Of a stretch of 57,572 bases of DNA, positions 53,268 to 57,572 are shown piece after piece. Where the stretch lies: the NCBI GenBank assembly GCA_035316325.1, contig DATHJB010000203.1, positions 1-57,572 of the forward strand, written 5' to 3'. The stretch comes from Acidimicrobiales bacterium. GTDB taxonomy: Bacteria; Actinomycetota; Acidimicrobiia; Acidimicrobiales; VFJN01. The notes below the pieces were generated by a model that had not been told where the DNA came from, searched no databases, and saw only the letters and a list, made by a program, of their open reading frames with translations. Each line of letters starts with the position of its first letter. Position 1 is the first letter of the stretch. Position numbers and translations under genes: made by a program.

Positions 53268-55055
53268 TCAGGCGGTGCTGGACTCGGCCAGGCGGGCCAA
53301 CTCGGCGTCGACCACGTCGGTGTCGATCTTCGCGAACAGCGTCGACGCGGGGCCGATCGGCGTGCCGGGCTCCACCCGGAGCGGCTCCCAGCGATTGGTG
53401 TCGGGGGCCGTGCGCATCACCCGGTGGCGGTCGTCGCCGTCACCCACCTCGGTGACCACCGGCAACGGGACCGTGACCGGCGCGCCCAGGTTGTCCCACA
53501 CCCGCTGGGCGCCGTGGGGCAGGAAGGGCGTGATCATCACGTTGAGGTCGCACACCGCGTCGTAGGCCGCGGAGAGGATGCCGAGTGCCGCGTCGGGGTC
53601 GGTCTTCACCACCTTCCACGGCTCGTTCTGCGACACGAAGGCGTTGACCTCCTGGGCCAGCAGCAGGACGTCGCTGAGCGCCTGCTTGAAGCGGTAGCGC
53701 TCGATGCCGTCACCCACCTTGGCGAACCCGTCGGCCACCCGGGACAGCAGCTCCTTGCCGTCCGCCGGCTGGGAGCCCCGGTCGGGCACGACATCGCCGT
53801 TGCGGCGCAGCATGGCGCACACCCGCTGCACCAGGTTGCCCCAGGTGGCCACCAGCTCGTCGTTGTTGCGGCGGACGAACTCGGCCCAGGTGAAGTCGGC
53901 GTCGCCGGTCTCGGGGCCGCCCGCGGTGAGGCTGAAGCGCAGCGGGTCGGGGCCGTAGCGCTCGAGGACGTCGCTCACGTAGATGACGACCTGGCGCGAC
54001 GACGAGAACTTGCGGCCCTCCATCGTGAGGAACTCGCTGGCCACGATGTCGTCGGGGCGGTGGAGCGGACGGTGCGTCCCGTCGGGTGCGTCGCACAGCG
54101 GGCCGTCGTAGCCGGCGAGCATCGCCGGCCACAGGAACGAGTGGAAGACGATGTTGTCCTTGCCCATGAAGTAGGCGTGGCGGGCCGCGTCGTCGGGGGC
54201 GAGCCACCAGCGCTTCCAGGCGTCGGGCTCCCCGCTGAGCTGGGCCCACTCGATGGATGCCGACAGGTAGCCGATCACCGCGTCGAACCACACGTAGATG
54301 CGCTTGAGCGGGTCGTTCTCCCACTCGGGGAAGGGGATGGGGACGCCCCAGCCGATGTCGCGGGTGATCGCCCGGACCTTGGCGTCGTCGAGCAGGTTGA
54401 GGCTGAACGCCCGGACGTTGGGGCGCCAGCGGTCCTGGGCCTTCACCCAGTCACGCAGCTCCTCGGCGAACCGGGGCAGGTCGAGCGCGTACTGCTTGGT
54501 CATCTTGAACACCGGCGGCAGGCCGTCGATCTTCGACCGGGGCTCGATGAGGTCCTCCGGGTCGAGCTGGTTGCCGCAGTTGTCGCACTGGTCGCCGCGG
54601 GCGCTGTCGTAGCCGCAGATGGGGCAGGTGCCCTCGATGTAGCGGTCGGGCAGCGAGCGGCCGTCGGAGGCGGAGAAGGCGACCTGCTGCTCGATCTCGA
54701 TGATGCCGCCGTGCTCGTAGAGGCTGCGGAACAGCTCGCGGGTGACCTCGTAGTGGTTGGCCGTGGTGGTGCGGGTGAAGAGGTCGTAGGAGAGGCCGAG
54801 CCCCCGCAGGTCCTCGACGATGAGGGCGTTGTTCCGGTCGGCCAGCTCCTTGGGGGTGAGCCCCTCGGCCTCGGCGGCGACGGTGATGGGCGTGCCGTGC
54901 TCGTCGGTGCCCGACACCATCAGCACCTCGTGGCCGGCCATGCGCGCCCAGCGTGCCCAGATGTCCGAGGGCACGCCGAAGCCGGCGACGTGACCGATGT
55001 GGCGTGGACCGTTGGCGTACGGCCACGCAACACCTGCGAAGAAGAGAGTGGACAT
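53268..55055 (-). CDS. metG: Methionyl-tRNA synthetase
   Basis: 595 residues from ATG 55055, with AGGAGG eight bases upstream. Class I signature PRHIGHVAG near residue 16, the zinc knuckle CPICGYDSARGDQCDNCG near 140-157, a WIN-type anticodon region and the KMSKS loop in the variant form EGRKFSSSRQ. No C-terminal EMAP domain, which is usual for many actinobacterial enzymes. The extra in-frame residues upstream are not supported. A very long plus-strand frame over this region is a shadow. Confidence 0.95.
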   Translation of the reverse strand: MSTLFFAGVAWPYANGPRHIGHVAGFGVPSDIWARWARMAGHEVLMVSGTDEHGTPITVAAEAEGLTPKELADRNNALIVEDLRGLGLSYDLFTRTTTANHYEVTRELFRSLYEHGGIIEIEQQVAFSASDGRSLPDRYIEGTCPICGYDSARGDQCDNCGNQLDPEDLIEPRSKIDGLPPVFKMTKQYALDLPRFAEELRDWVKAQDRWRPNVRAFSLNLLDDAKVRAITRDIGWGVPIPFPEWENDPLKRIYVWFDAVIGYLSASIEWAQLSGEPDAWKRWWLAPDDAARHAYFMGKDNIVFHSFLWPAMLAGYDGPLCDAPDGTHRPLHRPDDIVASEFLTMEGRKFSSSRQVVIYVSDVLERYGPDPLRFSLTAGGPETGDADFTWAEFVRRNNDELVATWGNLVQRVCAMLRRNGDVVPDRGSQPADGKELLSRVADGFAKVGDGIERYRFKQALSDVLLLAQEVNAFVSQNEPWKVVKTDPDAALGILSAAYDAVCDLNVMITPFLPHGAQRVWDNLGAPVTVPLPVVTEVGDGDDRHRVMRTAPDTNRWEPLRVEPGTPIGPASTLFAKIDTDVVDAELARLAESSTA

Positions 55056-55132
55056 CTCGGGAGCCTCCTGGCGGACCCCTGCCACGGTACCGGTGTTCGC
55101 CAACCCGCCCGGACCGAGTTCGGGTGCCGTTG

Positions 55133-55474
55133 TCAGTACTCGAACCAGACGAGGCGGCACGCCGTGCACCGCCGCGCCGGCTGCCGGACCGCCTTCCACC
55201 CGGCGTCGTCCAGCCGCTCACGCCCCCGGCGCTGCCGCCCGCCGGGTCGCCAGATGATGTAGTCGCCACCGGTCAGGTACCCGGCCTCGACGTCCCCACC
55301 ACACTCATGGCACCTCGCCTCGTCGGGCGACGTCACCAGCGGCCGGAAGCTTCCTTCCTCCCCCGCAGACGGGCCGTCGCGCTTCTTCCGCGGCTGGGCG
55401 ACGAGGAAGACGACGACGACCGCCCCCATGGCCGCCAGCGCCGATACGAGCTCCACGCCGACATCGTGGCGCAC
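55133..55474 (-). CDS. Small membrane-anchored zinc-ribbon-like protein
   Basis: 113 residues if GTG 55474 is used; GTG 55456 is an alternative. One N-terminal helix (ELVSALAAMGAVVVVFLVA) is followed by a soluble part with RCHECGGDVEAGYLTGG near residue 54 and RRCTACRLVWFEY at the end, a four-Cys arrangement (CxxC...CxxC). The pattern CxxCGG..E.GYL and a closing CxxC resembles small uncharacterised zinc-ribbon families of the DUF6487 type, which I recall only loosely. No function known. It is 77 bp downstream of the metG start region and divergent from the Fpg-like gene. Confidence 0.65.
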   Translation of the reverse strand: MRHDVGVELVSALAAMGAVVVVFLVAQPRKKRDGPSAGEEGSFRPLVTSPDEARCHECGGDVEAGYLTGGDYIIWRPGGRQRRGRERLDDAGWKAVRQPARRCTACRLVWFEY

Positions 55475-55484
55475 GGAGGGTGCT

Positions 55485-55490
55485 TAGGCT
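55485..55490 (+). promoter_or_regulatory. -10 box of the leaderless Fpg-like promoter
   Basis: TAGGCT ends seven bases before GTG 55498, the same box and spacing as for purA. Confidence 0.5.
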
Positions 55491-55497
55491 GCGCGCC

Positions 55498-56277
55498 GTG
55501 CCGGAGCTGTTGGAGGTGGAGACCTATCGGCGGCAGGCGTCGGCGGTGGTGGGCCGCCGGATCGTGGCTGTCGAGGCGCCGGACGCCTGGTACGTGAAGC
55601 GGGGCGACCGTTCGGTGCTGGAGCCGGCCTTGGTCGGGCAGCGGGTCTCCGGTATCGACCGGGTCGGCAAGCTGCTGCTCCTCGATCTGGAGGACGGCAC
55701 CCGGCTCGGCCTGCGCTTCGGGATGACGGGACGGCTGCTGGTCGACGGGTCGGCGTCGATCGATCGCCTCCAGTACTCCAGCACCCGGACCGATCCCGCC
55801 TGGATCCGCTTCTCCCTCTTCTTCGACGACGGCGGCGACCTCCGCATGCTCGACCCGCGGCGTCTCGGCGGCGTCGAGCTGGACCCCGACGTGGCGCGGC
55901 TGGGCCCCGACGCCCTGACGATCACGGCGTCGGAGCTGGCGGCGGCGCTGGGCCGGAGCCGGGCGCCTCTCAAGGCCCGCCTTCTCGACCAGTCCCGCAT
56001 CGCCGGGATCGGCAACCTCCTCGCCGACGAGATCCTCTTCGCCGCCGCCCTCGACCCCGCCCGCCCCGCGAGCTCCCTCACTCCGTCCGAGCTCGGCGCC
56101 CTCCACCAGTCGATCCTCACCACCCTGCCCACGATGATGTCCACCGGCGGCAGCCACACCGGACCCCTCCGCACCGCCGCCGCCCTTGGCGCCCTCTGCC
56201 CCCTCGACGGCACTCCCCTCCTCCGCCGCCAGATCGCCGGCCGCACGACCTGGAGCTGCCCCCTCCACCAGAGGTGA
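55498..56277 (+). CDS. Fpg/Nei-family DNA glycosylase with altered zinc finger
   Basis: 259 residues from GTG 55498, giving PELLEVE after the initiator; Pro2 and Glu3 are the catalytic residues of this family, although the usual PELPEVE is changed at the fourth position. The core has RVGKLLLLDLEDGTRLGLRFGMTGRLLV and the H2TH region SRAPLKARLLDQSRIAGIGNLLADEILF. The C-terminal finger reads CPLDGTPLLRRQ, then TTWSCPLHQR, so two of the four Cys ligands are Asp and His. It may use mixed ligands or be zincless, as in some actinobacterial Fpg2 proteins. It should remove oxidised bases, but specificity is uncertain. The RidA gene follows 44 bp later. Confidence 0.85.
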   Translation: MPELLEVETYRRQASAVVGRRIVAVEAPDAWYVKRGDRSVLEPALVGQRVSGIDRVGKLLLLDLEDGTRLGLRFGMTGRLLVDGSASIDRLQYSSTRTDPAWIRFSLFFDDGGDLRMLDPRRLGGVELDPDVARLGPDALTITASELAAALGRSRAPLKARLLDQSRIAGIGNLLADEILFAAALDPARPASSLTPSELGALHQSILTTLPTMMSTGGSHTGPLRTAAALGALCPLDGTPLLRRQIAGRTTWSCPLHQR

Positions 56278-56321
56278 CATCCTCTGCTCTGAACTCCGCA
56301 CTCGATCAAGGAGACCCCACA

Positions 56322-56729
56322 ATGCCCATCGAACTCCTCAACCCGGACGGCCTTCCCAAGCCGGACGTGTACCGGCAGGTGGCGGTGGCGTCCGGGTCAC
56401 GAACGGTGTTCATCGCCGGGCAGGTCGCCCGGGACGCCGACGGCCAGCCGGTCGGACCCGGCGACCTCGCCGCCCAGGTCGAGCAGGCCTTCGTGAACGT
56501 GGCCACGGCGGTGGAGGCCGCAGGCGGCACCTTCGCCGACGTCGGGAAGCTGACGATCTACGTGGTCGACTGGACCGGCGACAAGATGGCCGCCCTCGGC
56601 GAGGGGATCGGACGAGCCGCCGCCCGTGCCAACGTCGACCCGCTCCGCCCGATCACCCTCCTCGGCGTCGCGGCCTTGGCCGAACCCGACCTGCTCGTCG
56701 AGGTCGAGGCCACCGCAGTCCTCCCCTAG
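56322..56729 (+). CDS. RidA/YjgF-family protein
   Basis: 135 residues. ATG 56322 has AAGGAG about eight bases upstream, which is preferred over the GTG at 56274 that overlaps the previous stop codon. The fold is a chorismate-mutase-like alpha/beta: TVFIAGQVARDADGQPVG, QVEQAFVNVATAVEAAGGTFADV, KLTIYVVDW and LLVEVEATAVLP. The Arg that binds the carboxylate in true imine deaminases (normally in P-x-R-S/T) is not in its usual context; the segment here is LRPITLLGVAAL. It may therefore not be a classical RidA. It trims or binds a small keto/enamine compound by family inference. Confidence 0.8.
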   Translation: MPIELLNPDGLPKPDVYRQVAVASGSRTVFIAGQVARDADGQPVGPGDLAAQVEQAFVNVATAVEAAGGTFADVGKLTIYVVDWTGDKMAALGEGIGRAAARANVDPLRPITLLGVAALAEPDLLVEVEATAVLP

Positions 56730-56781
56730 AGCCAGATCCACAGGCGATCGTGCCGAGAAGACGGAGCGGAGCTTCTTCGAC

Positions 56782-57362
56782 GTGGGCAACCCGATGTGCG
56801 CCAACGGCATCGACGACGACGCCGACGGGGGCGACCCCCAATGCGATGCGACCGACGACGCCAACGAGCGCCTCGACGGGTTGCAGCCCTACGGCGGCAG
56901 CTTCCTGGCGGCAACGATCGAGGAGAACGGCCGGATCGTCATCGACCCCGCCGACCTGCACGTCGAGCCGGTGGAGAGTGCCTGATGAGCGGGGGTGAGC
57001 TGTGGTGCCTCGACATCGTCCCTCAGGGTGCCGGGCCGATGCGAGAGGGGATCTTCACCCCTGACGGCGTCGTCATCGCCATCCCGATGACGATCATGTT
57101 CGACCTGATCTCCGGTTACCCGGGCTACGACCCGGCCTGCTCGGTCGGCTACGCGGACAACGTCTACGTCGCCGACGACTACGACGAGAGCACCGGTCGG
57201 CTCACGCTGAAGACGATCGACTACAACCCCGTCGCGGCGATGACCAACTGCGGCGATTGGACCAGCTTGTTCAACGCCGTGCTCGGCCTACCCGGCACGG
57301 GCCACTCAGAACTGGTGGTCACCCTGACCAACGAGGCCGGCGAGCACCCCCAACACCACTAA
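56782..57362 (+). pseudogene. Remnant of a secreted protein gene with a metal-binding-like DDDADG motif
   Basis: The first part (to TGA 56983-56985) encodes CANGIDDDADG followed by GDPQCDATDDANERLDGLQP and GRIVIDPADLHVEP, in the style of putative metal-binding CxNGxDDDxDG motifs of secreted proteins. A second frame continues at once as ECLMSGGELWCLDIVP, then IPMTIMFDLISGYPGYDPACS and LLNAFLGLPG-like NAVLGLPGTG to TAA at 57360-57362. Reading across would need one base inserted near 56973. No signal peptide, promoter or good start precedes the first part. The parsimonious view is one 5'-truncated, frameshifted gene; two coupled short genes (TGATG at 56983-56987) are the alternative. Confidence 0.55.
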
Positions 57363-57373
57363 CCCGGTCGGCC

Positions 57374-57410
57374 CGGGGACCCGTCACCTCACCAGGGGTA
57401 ACGGTCCCCG
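57374..57410. terminator. Strong hairpin between the remnant gene and tRNA-Ala
   Basis: CGGGGAC-CGT pairs with ACG-GTCCCCG (about 10 bp with one bulged C). It lies after the plus-strand remnant and beyond the 3' end of the minus-strand tRNA, so it could stop transcription from both sides. No U tract. Confidence 0.5.
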
Positions 57411-57432
57411 TCGCGCCACGGCAGCGCCTGGG

Positions 57433-57506
57433 TGGAGACGATGGGACTCGAACCCACGACCCCCTGCTTGCAAAGCAGGTGCTCTAGCCAACTGAGCTAC
57501 GTCCCC
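57433..57506 (-). tRNA. tRNA-Ala(TGC)
   Basis: 74 nt. Acceptor GGGGACG/CGTCTCC with discriminator A, D arm GCTC/GAGC, anticodon stem CCTGC/GCAGG with loop TTTGCAA (anticodon TGC), and T arm GTGGG/CCCAT with loop TTCGAGT. The 3' CCA is not encoded (ACCC follows). All stems pair. Confidence 0.95.
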
Positions 57507-57517
57507 TGGGTCGGTTC

Positions 57518-57523
57518 AGCGTA
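57518..57523 (-). promoter_or_regulatory. -10 box of the tRNA-Ala promoter
   Basis: TACGCT on the minus strand ends 11 bases before the 5' end of the mature tRNA, a normal distance for a short 5' leader. Confidence 0.5.
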
Positions 57524-57543
57524 GTGCTCTAGAGTGCCGGGCT

Positions 57544-57572
57544 GTGGAGGGACGGGCCATCGGAGCAGCCAT
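57544..57572 (+). CDS. Probable start of a leaderless gene (truncated by window end)
   Basis: GTG 57544 opens a frame (MEGRAIGAA...) that runs off the window. TAGAGT at 57530-57535 ends eight bases before it, the same geometry as other leaderless starts here, and it is divergent from tRNA-Ala. Only nine codons are visible, so no family can be named. Confidence 0.35.

Noticed and set aside
51501-55262. 1253-residue plus-strand frame spanning the helicase and metG
   Set aside because: Covers two well-supported genes on the other strand, has Val/Gly/His/Arg bias and no recognisable domain.

Overview
The window is a high-GC (roughly 70 %) actinobacterial chromosome segment. The closest general match is the class Acidimicrobiia, judged from gene content (crgA, an hspR-type dnaK operon, HU with a Lys/Ala/Pro tail, a HelR-type helicase, GTG/TTG starts) and from family style. 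This placement is inference. A striking property is the number of start codons that sit 6-8 nt after a TANNNT -10 box, which points to widespread leaderless mRNAs.

Layout. 1-1422 looks like the right end of an integrated element: a truncated gene, a 44-codon ORF, a PadR regulator with its own operator, a membrane DUF2314 protein, and then a 41-nt 3' fragment of a tRNA-Gly(CCC), the classic scar of integration into a tRNA gene. 1458-4700 holds a small hypothetical gene, a broken MaoC/enoyl-CoA hydratase gene, a HelD/HelR-family ATPase and a small membrane protein. 4754-18018 is a large purine (plus pyrE) cluster on the minus strand, in transcription order purA, D, E, B, C, S, Q, L, F, M, pyrE. 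Two plus-strand genes are embedded in it: a 138-aa conserved hypothetical and a GtrA-like protein.

18067-35270 is an exopolysaccharide/cell-surface locus. It contains a Tat-exported beta-helix protein, two paralogous GT-C-like membrane proteins flanking clpB and a Wzc-like tyrosine kinase/co-polymerase, an O-antigen-ligase/polymerase-like protein, a Wzx-like flippase, three GT4 glycosyltransferases, and a polyprenyl glycosylphosphotransferase homologue that lacks its catalytic C-terminal domain. 35236-39208 is the heat-shock operon dnaK-grpE-dnaJ-hspR. dnaK and clpB share a HAIR-like inverted repeat upstream, so HspR probably controls both.

39267-43401 carries trpG/pabA, an FkbM methyltransferase, a Ppx/GppA phosphatase, crgA and a small zinc-ribbon membrane protein. 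43405-49149 carries an S15/CocE lipoprotein hydrolase and a divergent thiolase / acyl-CoA synthetase pair sharing a palindromic operator. 49150-51364 has an ECF sigma factor with its membrane partner, and HU. 51513-56729 has a DEAD/DEAH helicase, metG, a small zinc-ribbon membrane protein, an Fpg-like glycosylase and a RidA-family protein. The window ends with a decayed secreted-protein gene, a bidirectional hairpin, tRNA-Ala(TGC) on the minus strand and the first codons of a probable leaderless gene. I saw no CRISPR array, rRNA, insertion sequence or complete phage module, and no gene-free stretch longer than 300 bases.
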